A stretch of DNA of 64,000 nt from Cercophora sp. LCS_1 (lineage: Eukaryota > Ascomycota > Sordariomycetes > Sordariales > Lasiosphaeriaceae), in the NCBI GenBank assembly GCA_036250225.1, contig JAPZLL010000024.1:434001-498000 (forward strand). The letters are read 5' to 3'. How positions within the stretch are numbered: position 1 is the first letter of the stretch; each line of letters starts with the position of its first letter. The notes beneath the pieces were generated by a model. That model was given only the letters and a program-made list of their open reading frames with translations. It searched no databases and had not been told where the DNA came from. Shown piece after piece: positions 45,691 through 56,284 of the stretch. Position numbers and translations under genes: made by a program.

Positions 45691-46269
45691 GGTGAGCTGG
45701 AGGAAGTTGGTGGGATTTTTGGTGTGGTGCGGTGTGACAAAGTCCTACGGAATGTCGTGAGTTTTTTTTTTTTTTGGAAGTCGGTAGGAGTTTGATGGGG
45801 AGGAATGAGGCGATGGAGACAGTGAGGTGGTGTGACAGCAAGGTACCCAAATCCCAGCCCGATGGACCTCGGGAGTTGGGAGCCGCCCGCTCATCTTGGC
45901 GGCTTGGCGGTCGGAGTTGCCCCTTTTGGTCCGACAACTCCACAGACAGGGGGACCAGCCACTGGCAGCGACCAGATGGACACAACTCTAGTGTTCCGTC
46001 GTGTCTTGTTGTCTACGGTCAGGTGTTCCCCAGGGTACACCCTCAGACGGTGTGACAGCGTGTGGCGGGAAACTCGGTGCTGCTTCAGTCTCTGTGCTAT
46101 TTGGCTCTCTCCTAGCCAGATAACGGCGACACGTGTGACAACATGCCAATGTCGCACAACTTTGACCCTCGCCTGGCTTGTGTCGCTGCGCGGTTGCATA
46201 CATGATCCGGCTGACCCCTCGAGCCCTTTCTCCCGCATCGTCGCAATTTCCGAGAACCACGGTCTGAGG
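45691..46269. promoter_or_regulatory. divergent upstream region
   Basis: Upstream of the aldolase gene (minus) and of the broken cysteine-rich gene (plus). A T-rich run lies at about 45760-45775. No specific site recognised. Confidence 0.35.
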
Positions 46270-47212
46270 ATGACGATGTTAGCCTCGGTTGTGCTCTCAT
46301 TCCTCAGCTTCCTTCGATGTGTCGAAGGAGGGACAATCTCTTCGCCTCCCAGTCCGACCCTATCAATCACAACAACCAGGCTTGAAAAACGAGGGGAGAC
46401 GACCCGGTACTTGAGCGTGTTTTGGGAAGGTAATCCGTCGCTTGTGAGAGTCGCTGAACCAGGCTACGAGATAATGGTAGACATCAACAGCGGGCTGTGG
46501 GGATTTTGCCTTGGGACGGTCCTACAGGCCTCGAACTGCGGATTTGCAGGGAATTGTCAGGACCAATATGACTGCTCCACTGCATGTGGGAAGGGCAGTG
46601 AGTACGTCACAAAAACTTGGTACCGCCATGGATGTCTTAAGAATGGAGAAGCTATCCTGACACGATCCTAGCGCCGAGGGGTAACGCACAACCGCCGAGC
46701 TCATGCTGACTGGCAATCGCGGGCCGTTTTCATTCTTGGACTGCGGCTCGAGCAGGGTGGTAGAGTCTTTCTCCACCTTCACAACTACAGCTATGGCTGA
46801 AGACGGAAACATGAAAACGAAAAGTGGCGTGCCACAAGCCACTGCTTCAGAGATGCCAACGCGGCCAGCTGAGCCCGAGCCATCTCCATCACCGAAAGCA
46901 GCGGGAGTTATTGATGGCACAATGCTTGGTGCAATCATTGGAGGGGTGCTGGGAGGTTTGGCTCTTGTCTGCGCGTCCGCCATCGCAATTATAGGGTTAA
47001 TGGGACGGCGGAACAACAACGACGTTGACGTCGTCCGCGCTCGGGTTGCGCGGAAACAGGATGTCGACGAACAGTCCAACTCGGTACCTGGGAGTGGGGA
47101 TGCAATCCACGAGGCGAACACTGAGGGACTTCTGGCTCGCACAGAGGATGAGAGTGCTGCCTCGGGAGAGCTTGACACCGAGCGGATGGCCTCTGAGCTA
47201 CCAGCATCGTAA
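46270..47212 (+). pseudogene. cysteine-rich surface protein, member 3 (in-frame stop after the intron)
   Basis: Paralog of the gene at 10844. Exon 1 (46270-46619) encodes a signal peptide, an EKR site, AEPGYEIMVDI, then GLWGFC and the spaced cysteines to CSTACGK. A 52-bp intron (46620-46671) starts at the conserved TG^C position. In exon 2 the frame meets TAA at 46682-46684, then continues as TTAELMLTG, a short stalk, a membrane helix (ALVCASAIAIIGLM) and a charged tail to the stop at 47212. The Cys expected just before TTAEL is Arg here. Alternative donors and acceptors I tried do not bypass the stop. Everything else looks functional, so loss is recent or a base is wrong. Confidence 0.65.
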
Positions 47213-47993
47213 AGACGAATGCTCATAGCGGCGCATTTTCTGGAGTTGGACACGCGGCGGTAGGAAATAATTAGAGCATCATCAGAGAAGCATCCTGGGA
47301 GTCAATAAATCTCTGTTCTTCACTTGAATTATCACGATCAGATAGCCAACTGCTTGTCAGGGCCCTAAAAGTAATCCAGCTAATGCTTCTCCAATTGGCC
47401 TTGACAGCAAAGTGATGACACCAGGTCGGGTACATACTATCGCGTCTATAATCCAGCACTCGAGTCTCTGAAATAGCCCCCAATTTTTTGAGCGCGCTGG
47501 TCTTTCCGTCAATAGACCTCTTACTGTTCCGGTGTACGGGCTTTTGTCACTCGCCCACTTAAGCATATCTCGTTTTGGTAATTTGCGGGTTATTTATATC
47601 AAGAGAACCACCGAAAATGAAGGTCGGGTGAACTCGCACCCACCAACCCATGTTGATCGCAAACCCAACCGTGGATGCTCGAACGCCCACATGCATAAAA
47701 CCTGCTTCGCCCGCATCTTTTGCAGAGCTTGACCAATCGTATCGCACGTTGCAATACGACACAGCCAACTCAAGGCAGACGTCCCAATAGAGTGCAGGGA
47801 AATTCAGCTTGGCACCCCACCTCTTCGGTCAAGACGTCGCACAGGACAGCACCAGACGGCTTCGAATCGCACAGAAAGCATTAAAGCGCATCGCATCGCG
47901 TCGCATCGACACCGACACCTTCAACTTGCCATTTTCCTCCGTTTTCAGCTCCCAAGCTCAAACTCCTACCTGCGACAACCGCTGAGATACAAA
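47213..47993. other. intergenic, no gene supported
   Basis: Upstream of the gene at 47994. Contains a short GCATC-rich run (about 47887-47910). Confidence 0.45.
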
Positions 47994-48601
47994 ATGTCCC
48001 CAACACCGAGCATCAAGGAATCCATCTCCTCCTCCTCCCCCATTACTACCTCTCCTCACTGTTCATCAACCACGTTTCCTCCATCGGCCCCAGCCCGCCG
48101 CGCCTACCTCCTCGCACGCACCGCATCAGCCGTCCTCGGGCTCACCCAGATCTTGTGCGCCGCCGCGGCCTTCTCCCTCCTCTCCCGCCGCCGTTGGCTC
48201 GACCCGTGCTTGTCACCCGCTATCACGACGCTCATCTACTCGAGCATTGAGGTCTTCTCGGTTCTGTACTGGAACGGCCGCGCGCACCATCTTACGCGCG
48301 CCCTGTATGATGGCATCATCTGGATCGGCTTCGCCGTAGCGACGGGGTTCTTTGTCATGCTGGCGGCGCCGAGTTTCCAGGGTCAGGATGAGAGCGGTGG
48401 TATTGGAGCTGCCGTGCTTGGGGGTGCGATACTGGGGTGTATGCTTTCGCAGATGTGAGTTGTTGTCATTTGCTTTGTGATGAGAAGACGTGCTCACCGC
48501 TTGATAGAATCATCCACGGCGGCATCTCGCTTGAGGGTATCAAGGATACACTGATGATTCGGGGTGAGAAGAAGGCGAGGAATAGGAACTTGGCGGTTTG
48601 A
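47994..48601 (+). CDS. hypothetical four-helix membrane protein
   Basis: Two exons (47994-48454 and 48508-48601) with a 53-bp intron (gtgagt...gatag) splitting an Ile codon; 184 aa. A Ser/Thr/Pro-rich N-terminus (about 35 residues) precedes four hydrophobic segments: ASAVLGLTQILCAAAAFSLL, TTLIYSSIEVFSVLYW, GIIWIGFAVATGFFVMLAA, and GAAVLGGAILGCMLSQI. The C-terminus is basic (RGEKKARNRN). Spacing resembles small MARVEL-like fungal membrane proteins, but no signature is strong enough to name it. Confidence 0.7.
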
Positions 48602-48830
48602 GGACGGCACGAAAACGTTTCTTGTATCGGGTTGGGAGAGGCGTCTGGTATCATCATCATTATTACATGGGGTAATTAAGTACATTGTCGATGGGGAGAA
48701 CACGATCCAAGCGAACAATTAAATTGTATCATCTCAATTCATTTATACTGTCATTATGCAAACCTCGAAACGCCTACTAATTAGCGCTGTTGGGACGATG
48801 GTCTATCAGATCATCCCCGCCCGGCGACGC

Positions 48831-49883
48831 CTACCTTCTCGCAAACTTCAACCCCATGATGTTATGCAACGACTCAAGGACTCCCTTGGCCACAGCCCTC
48901 GGCTCCCTCTTCCGCGCCGGGATCTGCTCCCACCCAACAAGACCACAGGAGAAAAATGCAAGAAGATGCGCAATGACCAACAACCCACTCTCCTCCGGCC
49001 TCTCCTCATGCTCTGCGACGTTCATGTACGCGGCCGTATGTTCCCCGACCTCAATCCCCTGCTCCACCAACCACGCGCCCAACTCCGTCTCCGCAGCCCG
49101 GAACCTGTTCTCTCGGCCCGCGACATCGCCCGAGTCGAAATACCACACATCCCCAGACTCTGCATGCCGCACTATGGCATTCCACTTAGGCTGCATGGTG
49201 AACGTGACCAAATGCACCGAGAAGTTTGCCTTGAGAAGGCCATTCTTGATGACATCCTTCCCAGCTTTCTTCCTGTTCGCTGTTTCTGCCATATCTTCCC
49301 CATCGAACCTATTCTCAGGCATCTGAAACGGACGACGCGGCCACAGGAGCGTCTCGGACGGACAAACAACCGTGACAGAGCCACGAGGGAGGTCGTTGAA
49401 CTGGGAGGGTTTACAGCCTGCTGAGAAGTGGCACGGGACCTGAAGCACACGGCGGATGAGGCAGGATAACTCTACGCCGGTGACCTTGTTGCCCTTCCCA
49501 TTTCGATACGACAGTAGAGCGTTGTGGCAGTGTGTGATCTCCCAGGGGTCGTAGGGTGTGAGTCTGCTGTAGGTGTTGGAGATGAAGGTCAAGTTGGGTT
49601 GGCTGTATTTGATGCGGCGGTTGAAATGGGGATGGCTGGCGTCGTGTAAGTCTCGTGTGGGAATGGGCGGTTTGAGGGAGGACTCGTTTGGCATGCAGAA
49701 GTAGCGGGCTAGGAGGGGATGCATGGATTTCGTGCGGTAGGCTTCGGGGATGACCCAGTCTGCTGGTGGCGGGAGGGTGGTGTGGGTGAGGGTCCCGTCG
49801 GAATTTATTATAACTCGGACTTTGATTCTCTCTGGGGTGGTGTTGGGTATTTTTCCAGTCATCTTGATGGTAGTTGAGGACAT
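48831..49883 (-). CDS. hypothetical protein, possibly a degenerate C48/Ulp1-like fold
   Basis: Single-exon protein of 350 aa (ATG at 49881-49883). No firm family. The C-terminal third reads like the order of motifs in Ulp1/C48 peptidases: a His-containing strand (VHLVTFTMQPKWNAIVRH), a Y-F-D-S turn, then NVAEHEERPEESGLLVIAHLLAFF where C48 enzymes have Q...DCG plus a helix. If that reading is right, the catalytic Cys is replaced (ESG instead of DCG), so it would be inactive. This is inference from motif order only. Confidence 0.65.
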   Translation of the reverse strand: MSSTTIKMTGKIPNTTPERIKVRVIINSDGTLTHTTLPPPADWVIPEAYRTKSMHPLLARYFCMPNESSLKPPIPTRDLHDASHPHFNRRIKYSQPNLTFISNTYSRLTPYDPWEITHCHNALLSYRNGKGNKVTGVELSCLIRRVLQVPCHFSAGCKPSQFNDLPRGSVTVVCPSETLLWPRRPFQMPENRFDGEDMAETANRKKAGKDVIKNGLLKANFSVHLVTFTMQPKWNAIVRHAESGDVWYFDSGDVAGRENRFRAAETELGAWLVEQGIEVGEHTAAYMNVAEHEERPEESGLLVIAHLLAFFSCGLVGWEQIPARKREPRAVAKGVLESLHNIMGLKFARR

Positions 49884-50187
49884 TTATAATGGGAGTGTGT
49901 TGAACAGATGGATAAGGTACAAACATAGGTACCTGGTATGGATGGTATCATTTTTTATATCATTGGAACCGAAGTCCTCATCAACGAGACTACTTTCGTG
50001 GGCATCCTCTGTAAGGGTTACAATGCCTTTGTTTACACCGTTCCACCTGTAACAGCCTTGTTTTGAGACGGGTCGACACACGAACAAGCGAAAGCTCTTT
50101 GTTTTGCCTTCCTGTTGCCTCGAGAAATTATCACCTTCGTATGCTCGTCTCCATTGAACAAATGGTAGAACCACAATGCGAAATGCT

Positions 50188-50227
<40 letters not shown>

Positions 50228-51001
50228 AACTTTGAATAGTAAAATAAACCACGGGGAATCCAAATCCCAAGAGCGCATTCAGTCTGGATTCGAATTGGGT
50301 GAGCTATCAGTGTGTTGTCATATTTCAAACTTTTCTTTCATTAAAAACAGAAGCCGTGGGTTTGTTGCGAAATCTCGGTCTGGGAGTGAGAATCCGGAGG
50401 TCTGATGGGGTTCTTCAAGTCTCAAGCCACCAAGAGTGGCCAGAGGGCACCGTCATGGCTCCAGCACATCGGGTCACAATGGGAAGAAGACTACACGACT
50501 GACGAATGACTGCCAAAAGACACATGCAACTCGGCGGGCTTGGGGCTGAACGACGATCGGAGCTTGGAGATGCAAGCCACCGCCAGAGGACCGATGGTGC
50601 ATTAGCGCGAAGGCAGTTTGGCACCTTCGATTGGCCCCGCGAGGGCCCAGATTTGGAGCTGAATCGCATCTCATCCTGGGTAACTGCCATGTCGTAAGCT
50701 AGCCCACCAGGACATGCCCTCCGCGCATTCTTGGCCTGTCGGTGCTTTTTGCTCAACACACAAAAAATCACACCCACGAATCAAATCGGTCGAATCCGGC
50801 CCCTTTCACCGGGTCGCCCGTTTCCTCTGTCGCAGAGGCGCCTTGGCGCCCTGACACAGGGCAACTACCTAGGATGCACCGTACCGCAGTCTCAATCCGT
50901 CTCAAAATACCGCAAGCCGCACTGCTCCTCTCTCTCTCTCCTCTCCCATCTCTCCTCCTCTCTGCGTTTGGGCATTTTTGGCAGTTGCCGGCAAAGACAA
51001 A
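49884..51001. other. intergenic, no gene supported
   Basis: About 1.1 kb, including the poly-A tract listed next. A pyrimidine-rich (CT) stretch at about 50926-50960 precedes the HET gene start. Confidence 0.45.
50190..50225 (+). repeat. poly-A tract (36 A)
   Basis: Uninterrupted run of 36 A. It could be a simple repeat or the tail of a retroposed sequence; no element body or target duplication recognised. Confidence 0.9.
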
Positions 51002-53930
51002 ATGTCGGCCTCAACTTCGAGAGCTGGCGGCCCCAGCTCCACGCCCCTGCAAGGCCGCTTTTTCGAGCCGGGCACCTTCGACATAAACCGGGAGTACGAG
51101 TTCGCCAAAGGCGTGGAAGAGATGTGCGAGGAGGGCGAGCGACTCCGTACCGGCCAGGATCAATGGGCCGATGTCTTGTACGAAGAGGAAGAGGCAAGAC
51201 GGCAACGGGAAAACGCCCCTCTGGAACAGGCAATCAACAACGTCGTGAACCAGCTGTTTCCGAAAGGCATGATCGAGGAAATGGCGTTGCACACCCAGGC
51301 CGCGGACGCCTACTCGCACAGGCCGCGGCGCGCGATGACGGTGCGTGATTTAGAAGGGACCCTTGATTTCGACCCGAGAGAGAAGCCCGTGTTTCCGTAG
51401 GTTCAACACAGCTTCGTCATGAGAGACCAGTAGAAGAAAAAAAGAGGCTGATGCTTGTTCAGGAGTTTCGTCCCCAAAATGCCGTGGAAGTTCGGTGACG
51501 GATGCACGTCGCCCGACGACCGCATCTGCGACGCGTGCGCTGCCATCCGCCTCGAGCGCCAGTTGTGCATCCCTCGCATCTACGCCAGTTCCTTTGGATT
51601 CCCCCTCGCCGATGCAAAGGCGAGCAAGGGTTGTCCGCTCTGCCGTCTGCTCGTTGCGAGCTTCAACGACCAGAGTCTCGTTGACGATCCACCGTGGGGC
51701 GACGACACAATGATTCTGGCGCGGGTGGATTCCTTTGCGGGGCTGACGAGCACGACGACCCGCGACGGGCTTCGGGCGGTGCAGGAGCTGGGTGGATCGC
51801 ACAGAATCTACACTGACCTCATCAGCCGCGATGCCTTTGGCGGACAAGAGTCGCTTACCTCCATGTACTCCAAGATCACGTACCGGACCGGCATTCAGCT
51901 CATGGAGTCCCCCGTGCCCAACACACTCACCAACAGAGACTTTGGAAGGGCGCGAGCAATAGGCCCATCCAGGGTCTTTCCCCGCCTCCTCAAGTCGTGG
52001 GACAGGCGCTGCCAGAACGAGCATCTCGACTCGTGCTCGAACGAGGAGCCGTTCGGGCTTCCCAGGCACCGTGGCTTCCGCCTCATCGACGTCACGAATC
52101 GGTGTCTAGTCGAAGGTGCCATTTTGGAGGAATGCAGGTACGCAGCGTTGTCGTACGTTTGGGGCAAGGCGAAGCAGCTCCTCAACACCACGGTGACGCG
52201 GTGGAGGCTGAACACCCCTGGAGGTCTGGCGGACGACTGGCCGGACGTCCCGCAGACGATCAAGGATGCCATGCTTTTATGCGAGAAGCTGGGCATTTAC
52301 TTTCTATGGATTGACGCGCTGTGCATTCAGCAGGACGATGAGGTGGATAAGGGTATCCAGATTGAGAACATGGCAGACATCTACAGTCGCAGCGGACTGA
52401 CTATTGTGGTGCGTGGACCCCAGGTGATCGTCGAGTGGCCAGCGCTGCCGACAACCCCACTCCCTCTTCCTCCTGCTCTCCCTCCTCTCTCGGCTCTGCC
52501 CTGTTTCTTCTCCTCGCGCAAACTAACTGACCGCTCTCCATCGCCAGGCCGCCTGCTGCAGTGACGCAAGTTGCGGCCTGCGCGGCCTGCGCCGTGGCTC
52601 CAGACAGCCGAACCAAAGGATCGAGATTGCTGGCGGCGTGCGCCTGACGACCATCCAGCCCCAGTTCGCAACCATCATGGCGGCGTGCAAGTGGGACACA
52701 CGCGGCTGGACGCTCCAGGAGAATCTCCTCTCTCGCCGCCAGCTCATCGTCACGGAAACGCAGTGGTTCTGGCGCTGCAGGGGCGCCATCTGGTACGAGG
52801 ACGCCCAGCTCGAAGTCCAGCGCGACGTTAACGTTATTCTCAACGACGACAAGGACAAAGCGTTCCACTACGACGCGAGCAAGGACGCAACGACGAGGTA
52901 CAAGGAGCTGGCGAACTCGTTCGTCTCGAGACAACTGACGGACGAGGCCGACTGCGAGATGTCCGTGACCGGCATCCTCAAGACCCTGCAGCCCCAGCTG
53001 GGCAGGATGTTTGGCGGAATCCCGGAGCGGTATTTCGATGCCGTCATTCTCTGGGACTGGGGGCACGGCGACCCAGGGGCCGTTGCCGCGCGCGTCAAGT
53101 TATTCCCAAGCTGGTCTTGGCTCTCCCGCGCCCTCTCACCCGGCTGCAATGCCGGCGGCGCGACGTGCTGGGACGCGATCCTCAGCGAGAAGCACTACTT
53201 GGACAGCCAGACGCGTCTCTGCCTCGCGCCGCGAGCTGTTGTCTCCATGGTCACGTACTACCGTTTCGCAAGCGACGGCGTGCCTGTCAAGCTCGAGTCC
53301 GACGTGTTTCCCTCGACCCGCGACCCCCTGTACCGCAAATACCTCGAGGACCGCAAAGTGCCCGTCGAGTGGCCCCCGGTCCCGCGGGTCACCATGTACG
53401 AATCCGAAGCCGACCTCGCCGCGCGCCAAAAGGCAGTGAAGCCAAAGGGGCTCAAACGGCTCTTCAGTAGCAAGACGAGCAAGGTGATCAATCGGGCTTC
53501 GGAGCTCGGCATCTGCATCCCCAAAAGCATGGACGTCCTTCTCGACCGCGCCGTGGCTTTCTTTGCCGAGTGCGCGACGCTGGAGCTCCGACCAGCGGCT
53601 GGCGGCGACCCCAACATCTTTGACGCCCACCTCCCGGGAGACGACAAGCACCTCGCCTCCGTGCGCGTGCCGGAGAGCTGGACGCCTGGGTCGCCGCGCT
53701 GGGTCGAGTGTGTCGTGGTCGCGCGGCATTCCAGCTTTGGTCCGCACCTGGTGGGCATGGGGCCGTTCAAGAAGAAGCTGGGTTGGTATTACCACGCCCT
53801 CATCGTGCAGCAGGTCTTTGGGGCAGTCAACACTTTTCCGCTGGCGACAAAGGTGGGTGTGGCACTCGATCTCGATGCTGAGGTCTGGGAGAAGGCCGCG
53901 CGGAAGTGGAAGGTTGTGCTCTTGATTTAG
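51002..53930 (+). CDS. HET-domain protein
   Basis: Intact HET gene of 907 aa: exons 51002-51396, 51463-52408, 52548-53930 (introns 66 and 139 bp; the second has a ctaactgac branch region). The N-terminal exon is acidic and not HET-like. Next come a CDAC...CPLC zinc-like pattern, the HET core YAALSYVWG (about residue 358), GIYFLWIDALCIQQDD, the restored LTIV^AACCSDAS junction, and RGWTLQENLLSRR. The C-terminal half has the FPSWSWLSR block and a long variable tail. The true start is ATG 51002; the frame is open upstream without ATG. Role by family: non-self recognition with cell death. Confidence 0.88.
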
Positions 53931-54557
53931 CGCGAAAAATCTTCAACATCATCCTGATTACTGGTAGCAAGAGACCCATACAATTGTTTGTTCCCAAATG
54001 CCTTAGGGTGCCCTAGATAGTTTGTTGTGCCCCCTTCCAGAGGTGATCACGCGTGTCATGTGCGAACTGCGAATGGGCCCGGCCTTGTCGTGCTCTATGT
54101 CCATACCCCAGCCCGGGAAATGGGCGACTCTGGTCAGGGACGTGGGTATCCCAAAGTTATCTCAAAAAAGCCTACTTCATTCCTACGACCTTCTCGATCG
54201 GCTTGTTACCTGTCGCCAACGAGAGAGCGGAGTGAGGACATTTAGGATCACCTTCAAGAGCGGCTGAGGATCAGTGCAGCAGGAAATATGTGACTATTCG
54301 TTCCTCATTCAAGATTACCTAAGTACCTTGAGCTAAGCTAAGAGGTAAACGAACGAGAGGGGAGATGTGTGTTGAGCCCTGACGGAGTGGAGAGTGGAAC
54401 GTGTCTTGCCCTTGACCGCCATTTTTTTTTTTTCTTTTTTTTGCCTCGCAGTGAAACTGCTTGGTAAGTTTTCGCTCTCCCTTGTTGGTTTTGCCTTCCC
54501 TGGTTGTTCGGGCCCCCACGAAGATTCCTGCTGTGTTCCTCCACCTATTGTCGCTAC
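53931..54557. other. intergenic between convergent genes
   Basis: No frame with support. Long T runs near 54422-54441. Confidence 0.45.
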
Positions 54558-55205
54558 TCAAGCCTGCGAACGACCGCGAAACAGGTAGATCAGGGTGATC
54601 GCAGCTGCCGCAATCACCGGGCCCATAATGTTGCGAAGGGCTCTCGACTTCGCCTCGAGGGCTCTCGACTTCGCATCGAGGGCTCTCGACTCGGCCTCGA
54701 GCTTCGTAGCTGTAGCTCCAGTTTCCTGTGCGGAGCGGACTGCAGCCAGGGCGGACTCAGCGAGCTGCGCAGAGATGTTGAGAGGGATGCTCATGCTGTA
54801 GGCACCGCGTGTGGAAGTGCGGATGGCGACGGTGCCCGGCAAGACGGGGCCAAGGTCCAGGAATTCGTCATCGCGCTCGTCCGTCGGGTTGGGGGGGAGA
54901 GGGAGAGCCTCTCCGCGTGCCATGGCCATCTCCTCAGGCACGAGGTCTGGACTGTTGGTTAGAATAGTTCCCCCGTCGAAGATCACTTTGTAGACTGCAG
55001 GTAATAACTTACAGTTGAGGAGACCTTCGGTAACGCGCGAGTCTAAGTTATTCATGTTGAGCTGTTGATGGAGGTGGTTGCAGTTGCAGTTGCAGTTGCG
55101 GTTCCGGTTGCGGTTGAGGTTGAGGTTGAGGTTGAGGTTGCGGTTGCGGTTGCGGTTGCAGTTGCGGTTGCTGCAGATGCGGACATGAAGAGTGCGGTCC
55201 TCCAT
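54558..55205 (-). CDS. tail-anchored protein with low-complexity N-terminus
   Basis: Frame of 215 codons from ATG 55205. Residues about 12-45 are an Asn/Arg/Leu dipeptide run encoded by the hexanucleotide repeat at 55071-55172. A globular part follows (VIFDGGTILTNSPDLVPEE, then DLGPVLPGTVAIRTSTRG), then a helix with three near-identical units (AESRALDAKSRALEAKSRAL), then a single C-terminal hydrophobic segment (MGPVIAAAAITLIYLF) and a short basic end. That is the layout of a tail-anchored membrane protein with a coiled coil. The start is uncertain: MNNLDSRV just after the repeat is an alternative. A consensus-like donor (gtaagt) inside the frame has no frame-compatible acceptor. No family recognised. 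Confidence 0.5.
   Translation of the reverse strand: MEDRTLHVRICSNRNCNRNRNRNLNLNLNLNRNRNRNCNCNCNHLHQQLNMNNLDSRVTEGLLNCKLLPAVYKVIFDGGTILTNSPDLVPEEMAMARGEALPLPPNPTDERDDEFLDLGPVLPGTVAIRTSTRGAYSMSIPLNISAQLAESALAAVRSAQETGATATKLEAESRALDAKSRALEAKSRALRNIMGPVIAAAAITLIYLFRGRSQA
55071..55172 (+). repeat. hexanucleotide repeat ([GA]GTTG[CA])
   Basis: About 16 imperfect units of ggttgc, ggttga and agttgc. On the minus strand it is open in more than one frame (Asn-Arg, Gln-Pro dipeptides) and falls inside the gene at 54558-55205. Confidence 0.85.
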
Positions 55206-55217
55206 TTTCTTGTCTTG

Positions 55218-55269
55218 GACTGCTGCTTAGTCGCTCGCGTGGTGACTGCTGCTTAGTCGCTCGCGTGGT
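55218..55269 (+). repeat. 26-bp perfect tandem duplication
   Basis: Two exact, adjacent copies of a 26-base unit beginning gactgctgcttag, immediately upstream of the gene at 54558-55205. Confidence 0.9.
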
Positions 55270-55714
55270 GATGTTGCATGCGCCGTGTTGTTGCGGATGT
55301 GGTTTTGTTGCGTAAACCGGCGAGTGTGAAGGAATATCCTTCTGTGCGGAAAGTCTTCTCATCCGATGCTGCTTTGTTCATTCACCCAGCTCCACTCCAA
55401 GCCTCTGCTGAAAAAATGACAAGCGCTTGCCTATTGATTGGCCCATGCGCAAGATTGTGTGTGCCCAGCGATCGGAAATCGGATTCACCAGAACTGCTTC
55501 ACTAAAATCCATTCACCGGAAAAGCTGGCGCAGTGCAGTGCAGCACACGGTATATACAGGGCACATGCGCAATACCCTGTAAATGAATATGTAAATTGTG
55601 TCCCACCGTTAAAACGGCTCCCACAGCACGATCCTCAGGCATCTTCTGCCTCTCGGCCGAACAACCCACACCAAGCTTGTCCCTCCCCCGTCTTCTACAG
55701 AGCATATCGCAAAC
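55270..55714. other. intergenic, no gene supported
   Basis: Upstream region of the gene at 55715; short frames only. Confidence 0.4.
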
Positions 55715-56184
55715 ATGGCAGAAGTACATCTTTTCTTCTCCTTCTTCTGTTTCTTCTAGTACTCCTCCTCCTTTTCCCTCCTCTTCTTCTTCCATTTGGC
55801 TGACTCTATTGACTGTTACAGCCTCCGAGCAAGAGAAAACGCAATATTACCAAGGCCTTCCCAGCATGCCTCGTCTTGTTGCCCGAGAATTTTGCAACAT
55901 CGTGGGCCCTTATGTGGGAAGGTAACCACCCCGTCCGCGAGACCATCAGCAACATCGGCAACAAGGGCGTCGCACAGAACATCCACAACAAGCACGAACC
56001 CGAGAAGATAATCGCTTGCTTGGTGGACACGGACTGGGCAAGCATCGGCATGATCCGGATTGACGCCAATGACAACACCTCAGATCCCATTTTCCTCTGG
56101 GTTGGCGTCAAACCGGGCATTCTATCCTGGGTCAAGGGCCTTGAAGTGGCCCGCCGCTGCCGCAGAGTCCTCTTGGAGGCCTGA
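55715..56184 (+). CDS. hypothetical protein, probably cut short by an in-frame stop
   Basis: Exon 1 is ATGGCAGAA (55715-55723), then a 98-bp intron (gtacat...ggctgac...ttacag) and exon 2 from 55822 to TGA at 56182-56184; 123 aa. It starts MAEPPSKRKRN, has a PENFATSWALMWEGNHPVR segment and a core ACLVDTDWASIGMIRIDAN with FLWVGVKPG. I do not recognise a named family. After the TGA the same frame continues as LGIHCEMRESNALRAV, which looks coding, so the stop (for example Trp TGG to TGA) probably truncates a longer protein. A 17-bp tandem duplication sits just downstream. Confidence 0.5.
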
Positions 56185-56250
56185 CTGGGGATACACTGCG
56201 AGATGCGGGAATCCAATGCCCTGCGGGCCGTCTCTTGTGCCCAGCAGACC

Positions 56251-56284
56251 GCCTCTAATAGCCAGCGGCCTCTAATAGCCAGCG
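56251..56284 (+). repeat. 17-bp perfect tandem duplication
   Basis: Two exact adjacent copies of gcctctaatagccagcg. Confidence 0.9.

Noticed and set aside
50190..50225. Poly-A as proof of a retrogene
   Set aside because: No intronless copy of a gene or flanking target duplication was seen beside it.
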